Below are positions 8,999 through 17,274 of a stretch of DNA of 64,000 nt, in pieces (position 1 is the first letter of the stretch; each line of letters starts with the position of its first letter). The stretch covers positions 90,526-154,525 of the forward strand of contig NZ_JAERMK010000013.1 in NCBI RefSeq assembly GCF_016918015.1, read 5' to 3'. Under the pieces are notes generated by a model. That model made no database searches and was not told the DNA's origin. It worked only from the letters and a program-made list of their open reading frames with translations. The DNA is from Glycomyces sp. YM15. GTDB taxonomy: Bacteria > Actinomycetota > Actinomycetes > Mycobacteriales > Micromonosporaceae. A program made the translations under genes and the position numbers.

Positions 8999-10330
8999 TC
9001 ACGAGATCGGCTTGTCGTCAGTGGTCGCGTTCAGCGTTCCGGCCGTCGTGGGCTCCTTGTCGATGCCCTCCTTGGCCTTGCGCTTCGAGTCGCCCGAACC
9101 GCCCGGGGTGGTGCCGACGATCGGCGGCATCAGGCCGCCGCCGGTGGCGCGCTTCTTGTTCCACACGTCGAACAGGACCGCGGCGAGGACGACCAGGCCC
9201 AGGATGATCTGGACCGTGTCGGTCGCGATGCCGAGGACCTGCATGCCCTGACGCAGGACACCCATCACGAGACCACCGATGACCGCACCGATGATGGTGC
9301 CGACGCCGCCGGTGACCGAGGCGCCGCCGATGAACGAGGCAGCGATCGCGTCGAGCTCGAACGCGTTGCCCGCGCCCGGCGTCGCCGCGTGCAGGCGGGC
9401 GGTCACGATGACGCCCGCGAGGCCGGCCAGCGCGCCCATGATCACGAAGACCCCGAACGTGGTCTGCTTGGTCTTGACGCCCGAGAGCATCGCGGCCTTC
9501 TCGTTCCCGCCGCCCGCGTAGACGTGGCGGCCGAACACGGTGCGGTTCGCGATGAACGTGAACAGCAGGACCAGGCCCAGCAGGATCCAGCCGATGATCG
9601 GCAGGCCCTTGTAGGAGTAGAACGTGTAAGCGGCCGCGAGCATGACGGCGGCGAGCGCCGCGGTCTTGATCAGCCAGGTCGTCTGGGAGGACGCGGCGAT
9701 GCCCGCCTTCACCTGGCGGCGCCGGCTGCGGACCGAGAAGAACACGAACAGGGCCGCGCCCGCGATGCCGACCACGAGGGTCGGCACGCGCAGGTCGACG
9801 CCCATGAACTGGTAGCCGGAGGCGAGCTCGTTGAAGGTGCCGGTGGTGCCCTTGGTCTCCGCGCCCAGGACCTTGAGGGTCAGTCCGCGGAAGATGAGCA
9901 TGCCGGCGAGGGTCACGATGAACGCCGGGATGCGCACGTAGGCGATCCAGAAGCCTTGCCAGACGCCGATCAAGGCACCGAGGGCCACGGCGAAGAGCAC
10001 CGCCGCGTACCAGGGCCAGTCCCAGTCCGCGAGCGCGGTCGCGGCCATGGCGCCGCAGAACGCGAGCACGGAGCCGACCGAGAGGTCGATGTGGCCGTTG
10101 ACGATGACCAGCATCATCCCGATCGCGAGGATCAGGATGTAGGAGTTCTGCAGGATCACGTTCGTGATGTTCAGCGGCGTGATGAAGTTTTCGTTCTGCA
10201 GGGTCACGTTGAGGACCTGGAACAGGATCATGATCAGCACCAGGGCGATGATCATGCCGTAGGCGCGCAGGTTGATGTTGCGCACTGCCGAGAGCAGGCT
10301 CGGCCGGGTCTTGGTAGGGACGGTGGTCAT
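8999..10330 (-). CDS. mmsB: monosaccharide ABC transporter permease (MmsB/GguB/XylH type)
   Basis: This inner-membrane permease belongs to the CUT2 (ribose/xylose/multiple-monosaccharide) family. It has about ten hydrophobic segments, the conserved loop [14 protein letters not shown], and [19 protein letters not shown] near the C-terminus. The 443 residues include a polar C-terminal tail. Its ATG overlaps the TGA of mmsA as ATGA, so the two are translationally coupled and should assemble 2:2. With the ChvE-type binding protein upstream it should import pentoses or hexoses such as xylose, galactose or arabinose. The exact sugar cannot be read from sequence. Confidence 0.93.
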   Translation of the reverse strand: MTTVPTKTRPSLLSAVRNINLRAYGMIIALVLIMILFQVLNVTLQNENFITPLNITNVILQNSYILILAIGMMLVIVNGHIDLSVGSVLAFCGAMAATALADWDWPWYAAVLFAVALGALIGVWQGFWIAYVRIPAFIVTLAGMLIFRGLTLKVLGAETKGTTGTFNELASGYQFMGVDLRVPTLVVGIAGAALFVFFSVRSRRRQVKAGIAASSQTTWLIKTAALAAVMLAAAYTFYSYKGLPIIGWILLGLVLLFTFIANRTVFGRHVYAGGGNEKAAMLSGVKTKQTTFGVFVIMGALAGLAGVIVTARLHAATPGAGNAFELDAIAASFIGGASVTGGVGTIIGAVIGGLVMGVLRQGMQVLGIATDTVQIILGLVVLAAVLFDVWNKKRATGGGLMPPIVGTTPGGSGDSKRKAKEGIDKEPTTAGTLNATTDDKPIS

Positions 10331-11880
10331 TGGCGTTGCTCTTCTCCCCCGCTGGCGGTCTCAAGGGTCATGAGACGCATCAGCTCTTCCTGTGTGGCGT
10401 TGGCCCGGTCGACCTGACCGGTGATGTGGCCTGCGCTCATCGCGTAGATGCGGTCGCACATGCCGAGCAGCTCGGGCAGTTCCGAGGAGATCATGAGCAC
10501 TCCCTTGCCCTGGTCGACCAGCCTGTGGATCAGCTCGTAGATCTCGTACTTGGCGCCGACGTCGATGCCTCGCGTCGGTTCGTCGAGGATGAGCAGCTCG
10601 GGTTCGGTGAAGACCCACTTCCCGAGCACGACCTTCTGCTGGTTGCCGCCGGAGAGGTTTCCGGCGAGCGAGTAGACCGACGGCGCTTTGACGCCGAAAT
10701 CGGTGCGGAGCCGCTCGGAGACCGCGTTGACCTTGTCCTGGTCGACGACGCCGCGGGTGGAGAGCCGGTCGAGCCCGGGGAGGGTGAAGTTCTCCCGCAG
10801 GTCGTATTCGAGGTGCAGGCCGTAGTGCTTGCGGTCCTCGGTGGCGTACGCCAGCCCGGATTCGATGGCTTCGGGGACGTTGCGCAGGTGCAGGCGCTTC
10901 CCGTCCATCGTGGCCTCGCCCGAGATGTTCGAGCCCCAGCTGCGGCCGAAGACGCTCATCGCGAATTCGGTGCGGCCGGCGCCCATGAGTCCGGCCAAGC
11001 CGACGATCTCGCCGCGGGCGACGTTGAGCGACGCCTTGTTGACCATGACCCGGTCGCGCTGTTCCGGGTGGTGCACGGTCCAGTCGTTGACTTCGAAGAA
11101 GATCTCGCCGATCTTCGGTTCGTGCGGCGGGAACAGGTGCTCGAGGTCGCGGCCGACCATGGACTTGATGAGTCGGTCCTCGGTGACGGCGTCGGCCTCG
11201 GTGTCCAGCGTCTCGATCGACTGGCCGTCTCGCAGCACGGTGATCCGGTCGGCGACCGACAGGACCTCTCCCAGTTTGTGGGAGATGATGATGCTGGTGA
11301 CGCCTTCCTCGCGGAGCTGGCGGAGCAGTTCCAGGAGGTTCTCGGAGTCGGAGTCGTTGAGCGCGGCGGTCGGCTCGTCCAGGATCAGGAGTTTGACGTC
11401 CTTGGACAGGGCCTTGGCGATCTCGACGAGCTGCTGCTTGCCGACGCCGATCTTCTCGACCAGTGTGGCCGGGTTGTCGTGGAGGCCGACCTTCTGCATG
11501 AGGCGGGCGGCCTCGGCGTTGGTGCGGTCCCAGGAGATGACTCCGCCGCGCTTGCGCTCGTTGCCGAGGAAGATGTTCTCGGCGATCGAGAGCTCCCCGA
11601 CGAGTGCGAGCTCCTGGTGGATGATGACGACGCCGGCGGCTTCGGAGTCGCGGATGTTCTTGAACTGGGCGGGCTCGCCGTCGAATTCGATCTCGCCGTC
11701 GAAGTCCCCGAAGGCGTAGACGCCCGACAGGATCTTCATCAGCGTCGACTTGCCGGCGCCGTTCTCGCCGACGAGTGCGTGGATCGTGGCCCGCTTGACC
11801 CCCAACGCGACCCCGGACAGTGCGAGCACGCCCGGGAAACGCTTGGTGATCCCCCGCATTCGGAGGATGTCTTCAGACAT
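10327..11880 (-). CDS. mmsA: monosaccharide ABC transporter ATPase, duplicated (MmsA/GguA)
   Basis: This cytoplasmic ATPase of a CUT2 sugar importer has two nucleotide-binding domains in one 517-residue chain. The first has Walker [10 protein letters not shown], an unusual signature region [14 protein letters not shown] and Walker [12 protein letters not shown]. The second has a degenerate Walker A (GLMGAGRTE), the signature LSGGNQQKV and Walker [13 protein letters not shown]. Degeneracy of the second P-loop is normal for this family. The ATG at 11880 follows the chvE-type gene by 100 bp that contain a hairpin. It overlaps mmsB by 4 nt. Confidence 0.95.
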   Translation of the reverse strand: MSEDILRMRGITKRFPGVLALSGVALGVKRATIHALVGENGAGKSTLMKILSGVYAFGDFDGEIEFDGEPAQFKNIRDSEAAGVVIIHQELALVGELSIAENIFLGNERKRGGVISWDRTNAEAARLMQKVGLHDNPATLVEKIGVGKQQLVEIAKALSKDVKLLILDEPTAALNDSDSENLLELLRQLREEGVTSIIISHKLGEVLSVADRITVLRDGQSIETLDTEADAVTEDRLIKSMVGRDLEHLFPPHEPKIGEIFFEVNDWTVHHPEQRDRVMVNKASLNVARGEIVGLAGLMGAGRTEFAMSVFGRSWGSNISGEATMDGKRLHLRNVPEAIESGLAYATEDRKHYGLHLEYDLRENFTLPGLDRLSTRGVVDQDKVNAVSERLRTDFGVKAPSVYSLAGNLSGGNQQKVVLGKWVFTEPELLILDEPTRGIDVGAKYEIYELIHRLVDQGKGVLMISSELPELLGMCDRIYAMSAGHITGQVDRANATQEELMRLMTLETASGGEEQRQ

Positions 11881-11924
11881 TGATTCGTCCTATGTGGAAG
11901 ATTGGACTGCTCTGGGGAGAGGTT

Positions 11925-11956
11925 CAGGGACGCCCATGGCGGGCAGGGCGTCCCTG
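11925..11956 (-). terminator. intercistronic hairpin between chvE and mmsA
   Basis: An 11-bp perfect stem (11925-11935 with 11946-11956) and a 10-nt loop lie between the binding-protein stop and the ATPase start. This is the usual place for a partial terminator or mRNA-stabilising hairpin that keeps binding protein in excess over transporter. Confidence 0.65.
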
Positions 11957-11980
11957 AGAGAAAGGTCTTGCGGTGACCGC

Positions 11981-13066
11981 TTAGGCCAGTTCGTCGGCCT
12001 CGATGTAGCCGGAGTCGACGACGATTTCCTGGTAGTTGTTCACGTCCACGCTGACCGGCTCCAGCAGGTAGGCGGGAACGACCTTGTTGCCGTTGTCGTA
12101 GGTCTCGTTGTCGTTGATGTCGGGCTTTTCGCCGCCGAGGACCGCGACGACCATGTCGACCGTGGTGTCGGCGAGGGCGCGGGTGTCCTTGTAGACGGTC
12201 ATCGACTGCAGGCCCTCGATGATGTACTTCACCGATTCGACCTCGGCGTCCTGGCCGGTGATCACGGGCATCGTGGTGTAGCCGCCGCCCTGGAGCGAGG
12301 CGACGATGCCGCGGCTGATGCCGTCGTACGGCGCGAGGACCGCGTCGACGACGGAGCCGTCGTTGTAGAAGTTGGACAGGATGTTGTCCATGCGCTCCTG
12401 AGCGACGGCGCCGTCCCAGTTCTCGGTGGCGATCTGCTCGAGCGAGGTCTGGCCGGACTTCACGACGAGCTGGCCGCCGGTGACGTAGGGCTCCAGGACC
12501 TCCCAGGCGCCGTTGAAGAAGTACTTGGTGTTGTTATCGGTCAACGCCCCGGCGAAAAGCTCGATGTTGAACGGGCCGGCCTGGTTGGCCAGGTCGAGAG
12601 CCTCGACGATGTAGGTGCCCTGCAGGGTACCGACCTTGGTGTTGTCGAACGACGCGTAGTAGTCGACGTCCGGCGTGTCCAGGATGAGGCGGTCGTAGGC
12701 GATGACCGTGATCTCCTGGCCCTTGGCCTGGGCGAGGACGCCGCTGAGGGACTTGTTGTCGATCGCGGCGATGACGAGCACGTCCACGTTCTGGCCGACC
12801 ATGGTCTCGATCTGGCTGACCTGGTCGGCGGCCACGTCGTTCGCATACTGGAGGGTCACTTCGTAGCCCTCGGCCTCGAAGGAATCCTTCAGGTTGTTGC
12901 CGTCCAGGATCCAGCGCTCGGAGGTCTTCGTGGGCATCGCGATGCCGACCTTCTTGCCGCCCGAGCCGTCGCCGCCGCCGTCTTCAGAGGCGCAGGCGGA
13001 GGCGACCATGGCGACTGCGGCCGCGCCGATGGTTCCGGTCATCAGGTGACGTCGATTGACGTTCAT
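11981..13066 (-). CDS. chvE: sugar-binding lipoprotein (ChvE/MmsA-associated type)
   Basis: This is the periplasmic-binding-protein (type I fold) component of the sugar importer, anchored outside the membrane as a lipoprotein. The signal sequence has RR near the N-terminus and a lipobox ASAC, so the cysteine is lipidated after cleavage. The twin arginines allow Tat export, but this is not certain. The mature domain shows the ChvE-type phrases IGIAMPTK-like, VIAAIDNKSLSGVL, IAYDRLI and PVITGQDAE. It has 361 residues from ATG 13066, which has GGAG 7 nt upstream; the frame is open for 19 more codons upstream without support. It is the first gene of chvE-mmsA-mmsB. Confidence 0.93.
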   Translation of the reverse strand: MNVNRRHLMTGTIGAAAVAMVASACASEDGGGDGSGGKKVGIAMPTKTSERWILDGNNLKDSFEAEGYEVTLQYANDVAADQVSQIETMVGQNVDVLVIAAIDNKSLSGVLAQAKGQEITVIAYDRLILDTPDVDYYASFDNTKVGTLQGTYIVEALDLANQAGPFNIELFAGALTDNNTKYFFNGAWEVLEPYVTGGQLVVKSGQTSLEQIATENWDGAVAQERMDNILSNFYNDGSVVDAVLAPYDGISRGIVASLQGGGYTTMPVITGQDAEVESVKYIIEGLQSMTVYKDTRALADTTVDMVVAVLGGEKPDINDNETYDNGNKVVPAYLLEPVSVDVNNYQEIVVDSGYIEADELA

Positions 13067-13402
13067 TAGTACTCCTTCGTACCGGGCGGTTTCGGTGCAT
13101 GACCTACGTCGCCCTGGGGTCAAGACGGAATCGATAGTTCAACGTTTTTCCACAACCGTCAACAGCGGATGCGTCTCGTGTCCGAATCGTTGCTTTCCAA
13201 CCTCGACGAATTCCGACACTCCGCGCTCTCGCGGCACATCGAACCCGAGACGCCTCAATGAGAATAACTGTGTGTATCGATCTCCTCACCCGATCGTCCC
13301 ACATCTCTACGGCCGACTACCACTCGACCATTCGGATGGGTTAGCCTCACATTTAGTGCCAAATCACGACACCGAACAGCTGACCCCCCGGAGGAGGTGA
13401 GG
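13067..13402. promoter_or_regulatory. divergent control region, chvE operon and pseudokinase gene
   Basis: This 336-bp spacer separates two divergent genes and is more AT-rich than its surroundings. On the minus strand TTGACG occurs near 13155-13165 upstream of an AT-rich tract, which is a possible -35 for chvE. I find no long palindrome that would name a repressor. The plus-strand end carries the GGAGGAGG ribosome site of the pseudokinase gene. No other gene is supported. Confidence 0.4.
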
Positions 13403-14710
13403 ATGTCGTCCACCCAGACCATCGGACCCGCCGCCGTGCACCGTTTACTGCACCGGGACTCGGTGTGCAGCGTCTTCAGCGGCACCGTCGCGACAGGCCC
13501 CACCGATCTGCTGTGCGTCACCGTCGCCCATGAGCGGGTCGACGGCTCCCGACGCGAAGTGTTCCTCGAATGGGCGGCGAAACTCACCGGCCTCCCCGCC
13601 CACCCCCACCTGTCCCCCTGCACCGCCGTAGGGCTCACCGAGAACGGCCGCCCTTACCTCGCCGTCGGCACCGCCCGCCGCAGCCTCGCCGACCTCCTCG
13701 CCGAGCAGGGGCCGATGCCCCCTGGGCAGGTGCGCGCCCTCGGCGTGGCCCTGAGCGACGCCGTCGCCGTCTACCACCGCGCCGGCCTGATCCACGGTGC
13801 CATCCAGCCCTCCCACATCCTCGTCGGCACCGGCCACCACCTCCAACTCACCGCCTACGACGTCACCGCCCCCGTCCTGGCGGCCCCCCTCCCCCCCACC
13901 CCCTACACCGCCCCTGAGCACCTCGACGCGGCCGTCGCGGGAGAGGTGGCCGCAAGCCCCTCCGGAGACGTCTACGCCCTCGCCACGGTCCTCTACGCCG
14001 CCCTGGGCGGAAGGCTCCCATGGGTCCGGCACGCCCGCGAGGACGCCGCCGACCCCCTCCTGCGCGCCGCCCCCGTGCCGCACATCCCCGGCGTGGACGC
14101 CGAACTCACCGACATGATCGGCGCCGCCCTCAGTCCCGACCCCCGCCGCCGCCCGACCGCCGACGCCTTCCGCGAACAGCTCACCCGCCTCTCCCTCTCG
14201 GGACCCAGGGCCCAGGGCCCGCGGCTCGACACCGTCGCCACCGGGCTCCTCCCCCGGCGCGGCCTGCGCCCCGTCACCGTCGCCGTCTCCACCGAACTCG
14301 CGCCCTACCGTCCCGGCCGCGAGCGCGTCGGCCTGCGCCCGAGACTGCGGTCGATCGCCACGGCCACCGCCGGCGTCGCACTCACGGGAGCGCTGCTCGG
14401 CGGCGCCGCCCTGGCTACCTACGCCGCGACCAACCCCGAGAGCACCGGCACCGTCTGCTCCGACCCGGCCGTGCTCGGCGGACGCATCGACGAGCAGTTG
14501 GAGGACGGCCGGATCATCGACAGCTGGTGCGCCGAGGAAGGCGACTACGTGGCCGCCACCGTCGACTACCCGGGCGGCTCCGGCGGCGACGGCGAAGGCG
14601 CGGTCCAGCGCAAGGTATGGCGCATCGAAGGCGAGGACCTCGTCGCCGTCACCGACTGCGCCGACACGGCCATGCCGGCCGCCATCGCCGACTTCCTCGA
14701 GTGCGCCTGA
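13403..14710 (+). CDS. membrane-anchored Ser/Thr pseudokinase
   Basis: A 435-residue protein with a cytoplasmic kinase-like domain (about 10-270), one membrane segment (about 315-340) and a small extracytoplasmic tail with four cysteines. The kinase fold is recognisable, but every catalytic motif is lost. The HRDLKPxN loop reads HGAIQPSH (131-138), so the catalytic Asp, the Lys and the Asn are Ala, Gln and His. The DFG position reads AYD (151-153). No Gly-rich loop or VAxK lysine is seen. The APE-like motif TAPEH survives. It should bind partners or nucleotide without phosphorylating. The ATG at 13403 has GGAGG 8 nt upstream. No kinase partner is adjacent. Confidence 0.82.
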   Translation: MSSTQTIGPAAVHRLLHRDSVCSVFSGTVATGPTDLLCVTVAHERVDGSRREVFLEWAAKLTGLPAHPHLSPCTAVGLTENGRPYLAVGTARRSLADLLAEQGPMPPGQVRALGVALSDAVAVYHRAGLIHGAIQPSHILVGTGHHLQLTAYDVTAPVLAAPLPPTPYTAPEHLDAAVAGEVAASPSGDVYALATVLYAALGGRLPWVRHAREDAADPLLRAAPVPHIPGVDAELTDMIGAALSPDPRRRPTADAFREQLTRLSLSGPRAQGPRLDTVATGLLPRRGLRPVTVAVSTELAPYRPGRERVGLRPRLRSIATATAGVALTGALLGGAALATYAATNPESTGTVCSDPAVLGGRIDEQLEDGRIIDSWCAEEGDYVAATVDYPGGSGGDGEGAVQRKVWRIEGEDLVAVTDCADTAMPAAIADFLECA

Positions 14711-14928
14711 CCGCGTTCGGCATCGCGCTCGCCCCCGATCGCGTTCACGCGCTTCAGGACCGCGCCATCGATGCCCGTCGCGCTGCCGTGGGCTTTGCCG
14801 CGCCCTGATCCGGTTGCGCGCCGACGGATCGCGCGGCTCGCGGCTCGTGTCGCCGCTTCGTTCGTCGTCATGTCCGCCTCCTCGTCTGCACCGGTCCTTC
14901 CGGTGTGACTCCATGATGGGCGGGCGAA

Positions 14929-14967
14929 CCTGAAGCCAGCCTGAAGCCGCCTGAAGCCTTCTTCAGG
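14929..14967 (-). promoter_or_regulatory. triple CTTCAG direct repeat (site 1)
   Basis: On the minus strand three CTTCAGG repeats start 10 and then 11 bp apart, one helical turn each, so a regulator would contact one face of the DNA. A further CCTGAA in opposite order at the upstream end makes a partial palindrome. The spacing suits an OmpR/PhoB-type response regulator. A possible -10 (CATCAT) lies about 11 bp downstream toward the ATG at 14871. A second copy with the same spacing occurs at 36847. Confidence 0.55.
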
Positions 14968-14981
14968 AACCAGGTGCGAAA

Positions 14982-15013
14982 GGGCCCGGCGGCGCTGCTG
15001 CGCGGCCGGGCCC
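14982..15013 (-). terminator. terminator of the alpha/beta hydrolase gene
   Basis: GGGCCCGGC (14982-14990) pairs perfectly with 15005-15013 around a 14-nt loop, 20 nt beyond the hydrolase stop codon. It can serve either convergent transcript. Confidence 0.65.
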
Positions 15014-15033
15014 GGATCGATTCGCGTGCGGGG

Positions 15034-15879
15034 TCAGTCGCGCTCCGGCTTCGGCAAGCCGTTCTCCTGCGCCGCCTTCGGCAGGCTGTTCTCTCGTCCT
15101 GCCTTCGGCAGGAAGCCTCCGAAAGCGGCCACGGTCTTGTTGGCGTAGGCGGAGGTGTCACCGCGTTCCATCGGTCCGTCCCACGTGGTCGGCAGCGGCG
15201 CGTACTCGGGGAGAATGCGGCCCACCATGCGGTCCAAGGCCTCTTCGGCCTTGCCGACCCACAGGTGGCTGCCCTTCTCGATCTCCACGACCTCCGCCTG
15301 CGGCACGGCCGCGAAGCGCTGCTTGGCCTCCGGGTACTGCAGGTAGTCGTCCTGCTCGGGAATGAGCGCCAGCAGCGGGCGGCCGTCCTCGGCCCACCGC
15401 GCCAGATCGTCCTCTTTGGAGTAACGCAGCGGCGGCGAGAGCAGCACCGCGCCTTCGACACTCGGCTCCAGGCCGTACTTCAACGTGAGGTCGGTGCCGA
15501 AGGACCAGCCGACCAGCCACACCCGCGGCAACTCCGCGAACTCCGCGTACTCCACCGCGGCCGCGACGTCGAAGCGCTCGCCGACGCCGTGGTCGAAGGC
15601 GCCCTGGCTCGCGCCCTGCTGCGACTCGGTGCCGCGGGTGTTGAACCGCAGCACCGCCATGTTCGCCAGCGCGGGGAGCCGCCAGGCGGCCTTGCGGAAG
15701 ATGTGCGAGTCCATCATGCCGCCATGGGTGGGCAGCGGGTGGACGCAGATGAGGGTCGCCTCGGGCTCGCGGTCGGCGGGCAGGGCGAGTTCGCCGACGA
15801 GTTCGAGCCCGTCGGCGGTTTCGAGCGTGAGCGCCTCGCGTCTGGCGGGGAGCATGCTCGCGGATCTGATGACAGCCAC
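15034..15879 (-). CDS. alpha/beta hydrolase family protein
   Basis: A cytoplasmic alpha/beta hydrolase of about 281 residues. It shows CVHPLPTHGG (oxyanion-hole region), LRFNTRGTESQQG and the nucleophile elbow GWSFGTD with Ser as nucleophile. The acid lies near PEQDDYLQYPE and a late His in KGSHLWVGK. This pattern matches the dienelactone-hydrolase-like group often labelled CocE/NonD-type or YfbB-like. The substrate is unknown. The C-terminus carries a short repeated tail, LPKAGRENS and LPKAAQENG, encoded by tandem DNA repeats. I take GTG 15879 as the start because GATAAT lies 6 nt before it, implying a leaderless message. Confidence 0.8.
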   Translation of the reverse strand: MAVIRSASMLPARREALTLETADGLELVGELALPADREPEATLICVHPLPTHGGMMDSHIFRKAAWRLPALANMAVLRFNTRGTESQQGASQGAFDHGVGERFDVAAAVEYAEFAELPRVWLVGWSFGTDLTLKYGLEPSVEGAVLLSPPLRYSKEDDLARWAEDGRPLLALIPEQDDYLQYPEAKQRFAAVPQAEVVEIEKGSHLWVGKAEEALDRMVGRILPEYAPLPTTWDGPMERGDTSAYANKTVAAFGGFLPKAGRENSLPKAAQENGLPKPERD

Positions 15880-15885
15880 GCCGGA

Positions 15886-15891
15886 ATTATC
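15886..15891 (-). promoter_or_regulatory. -10 element of the hydrolase gene (leaderless)
   Basis: GATAAT on the minus strand ends 6 nt before the GTG at 15879. It is close to the consensus TATAAT and no Shine-Dalgarno sequence follows, so transcription should begin at the start codon. Confidence 0.5.
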
Positions 15892-15975
15892 CCTTGAATT
15901 CGCCGGAGGCGATACGGCGTGTGGCGCAGCTGGCAAGGGTCACCCGATGCGACCGCTGTGTCGCCTGGTCGTGCG

Positions 15976-16035
15976 CCGAAACCGAACGCCGAAGGGCGGG
16001 ACCGCGCGGTCCCGCCCTTCGGCGTTCGGTTTCGG
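15976..16035. terminator. 60-bp perfect palindrome
   Basis: Two 29-nt arms (15976-16004 and 16007-16035) are exact complements around a 2-bp centre. It begins 5 nt beyond the stop codon of the zinc-ribbon gene and should end that transcript. It is longer and more exact than the other terminators here, and could also extrude as a cruciform. Confidence 0.75.
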
Positions 16036-16039
16036 CCGT

Positions 16040-16321
16040 TCAGCGCCAGCGTCCCGGTTGGCGGCGGCTCCTGGCGTTCCAGCAGCCGGTGTGCCAGTGG
16101 CGGCGGTCGTCGCCGTCGCCGTCGTCGGCCCAGGCGACGACGTGCGGTGTGCCCGGTTGGATCTCGAGGTCGCAGCCGGGGCACCGGTAGCGCTTCTCGG
16201 CGTTGGAGCCGGGGATGCGGCGGACCCGGACGGGTCCGTCCGGGCCGTCGATCAGGCTCGGGTCCTGGGCGCCCGAGGTCGGCCGCCGGGATTCGCTCCG
16301 GCGGCGGTTCTTGCGTGGCAT
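16040..16321 (-). CDS. small zinc-ribbon-like conserved protein
   Basis: A 93-residue very basic protein. The middle holds CPGC (about 47-50) and the later part HWHTGCW, giving a Cys2-His-Cys pattern suited to one zinc ion. Both ends are Arg-rich, which favours nucleic-acid binding. Close relatives in actinomycetes are often labelled ATP/GTP-binding protein, but I see no P-loop. It follows the single-membrane-span protein gene by 9 nt and probably shares its transcript. The function is unknown. Confidence 0.7.
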   Translation of the reverse strand: MPRKNRRRSESRRPTSGAQDPSLIDGPDGPVRVRRIPGSNAEKRYRCPGCDLEIQPGTPHVVAWADDGDGDDRRHWHTGCWNARSRRQPGRWR

Positions 16322-16330
16322 GGCTCGGCC

Positions 16331-16558
16331 TTAAGCGCGGGCGGGGTCGTCTCGCCCGGCGTCGGTAGCTGCGGCGGCCTCCGCCTCGGCGGCTTCGCGC
16401 GCGACCCGTTCGTTCAGTCGCCTGACGTGCTTGTTCATTCCTCGGATGAGGAAGATCGTCACGACGACGAGGAACACGGTCACGAACAGCCCGAGCGGCC
16501 CGGCCATCGCCTGGTCGCGCTCCGGCCCGAACTCTTGCTGCGCCAGGATCTCGATCAC
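16331..16558 (-). CDS. small single-pass membrane protein
   Basis: A 75-residue protein with one strong hydrophobic helix (about residues 20-40, GPLGLFVTVFLVVVTIFLI) followed by a basic stretch and an Ala/Glu-rich charged C-terminus that could form a short coiled coil. The positive charges after the helix put the C-terminus in the cytoplasm. It lies 23 nt downstream of ung and 9 nt upstream of the zinc-ribbon gene in the same direction, so ilvA-ung-this gene-zinc-ribbon may be one transcript. No family is recognised with confidence. Confidence 0.65.
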   Translation of the reverse strand: MIEILAQQEFGPERDQAMAGPLGLFVTVFLVVVTIFLIRGMNKHVRRLNERVAREAAEAEAAAATDAGRDDPARA

Positions 16559-16581
16559 CTGTCAACCGTATCCCGCGGGTT

Positions 16582-17271
16582 CTAGGACTCCTGCAGCGCC
16601 GGAAGCCGCCAGTCGACCGGCTCACCGCCCTGCTCCTTGAGGAGCTCGTTGGCGCGGCTGAACGGCTTGGATCCGAAGAAGCCGCGGCGGGCGCTCAAGG
16701 GCGAGGGGTGGGCCGACTCGATGGCGGGGATGGGGCCGAGGAGGCTCTTGAGTTCGCGGGCGTTGTTGCCCCAGAGGATGGCGACTGCGGCGCCTCCGCG
16801 TTCGGCCAGGGCGCGGACGGCCTGTTCGGTGACCGCTTCCCAGCCCTTGCCCTTGTGGGAGGCGGGCGTGCCGGGGGCGACGCTGAGGGAGCGGTTGAGC
16901 AGCAGGACGCCCTGCTCGGCCCAGGGGGTGAGGTCGCCGTTGGCGGGGAGTGGGTGGCCGAGGTCGTCGCGGTACTCGTTGAAGATGTTGACCAGGCTCT
17001 TGGGCAGGGGCCGCACATCGGGGGCGACGGCGAAGGAGAGGCCGATGGCGTGGCCGGGGGTGGGGTAGGGGTCTTGGCCGACGATGATGACCTTGACCTG
17101 GTCGAACGGCTGCTGGAAGGCGCGGAGGATGTGCTCGGCGGCGGGCAGGTATCGGCGTCCGGCGGCCACTTCGGCGCGGAGGAATTCGCCCATCTTGGCC
17201 ACGTCGTCGGCCACGGGGGCGAGGGCTTTGGCCCAGCCGGGCTCCATCAGTTCTTCAAGCGGTTTCTGCAT
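16582..17271 (-). CDS. ung: uracil-DNA glycosylase, family 1
   Basis: This base-excision repair enzyme removes uracil from DNA. The water-activating motif [11 protein letters not shown] and the DNA-intercalation loop [13 protein letters not shown], with its catalytic His, are both intact. LLLNRSLSV and ILWGNNA are also typical. The 229 residues are the normal length. The ATG at 17271 lies 3 nt after the ilvA stop codon, so the two are co-transcribed. The linkage with ilvA is not a known functional pair. The assignment is secure. Confidence 0.96.
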   Translation of the reverse strand: MQKPLEELMEPGWAKALAPVADDVAKMGEFLRAEVAAGRRYLPAAEHILRAFQQPFDQVKVIIVGQDPYPTPGHAIGLSFAVAPDVRPLPKSLVNIFNEYRDDLGHPLPANGDLTPWAEQGVLLLNRSLSVAPGTPASHKGKGWEAVTEQAVRALAERGGAAVAILWGNNARELKSLLGPIPAIESAHPSPLSARRGFFGSKPFSRANELLKEQGGEPVDWRLPALQES

Positions 17272-17274
17272 GAC

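Larger units (their letters stand above)
14711..15033. other. spacer with repeat operator and a possible small minus-strand ORF
   Basis: This 323-bp region lies between the pseudokinase gene and a convergent hydrolase gene. It holds a triple CTTCAG repeat and a terminator, both listed separately. On the minus strand an ATG at 14871 has GAGGAGG 5 nt upstream and opens a 101-codon frame that runs back into the pseudokinase gene. Its composition is basic and unlike a known family, so I do not call it a gene. It may be the remnant of a gene once controlled by the repeats. Confidence 0.35.

Noticed and set aside
14566-14871. A 101-codon minus-strand frame with a good ribosome site
   Set aside because: More than half overlaps the pseudokinase gene and the product has no protein-like composition; noted only as a possible remnant beside the repeat operator.
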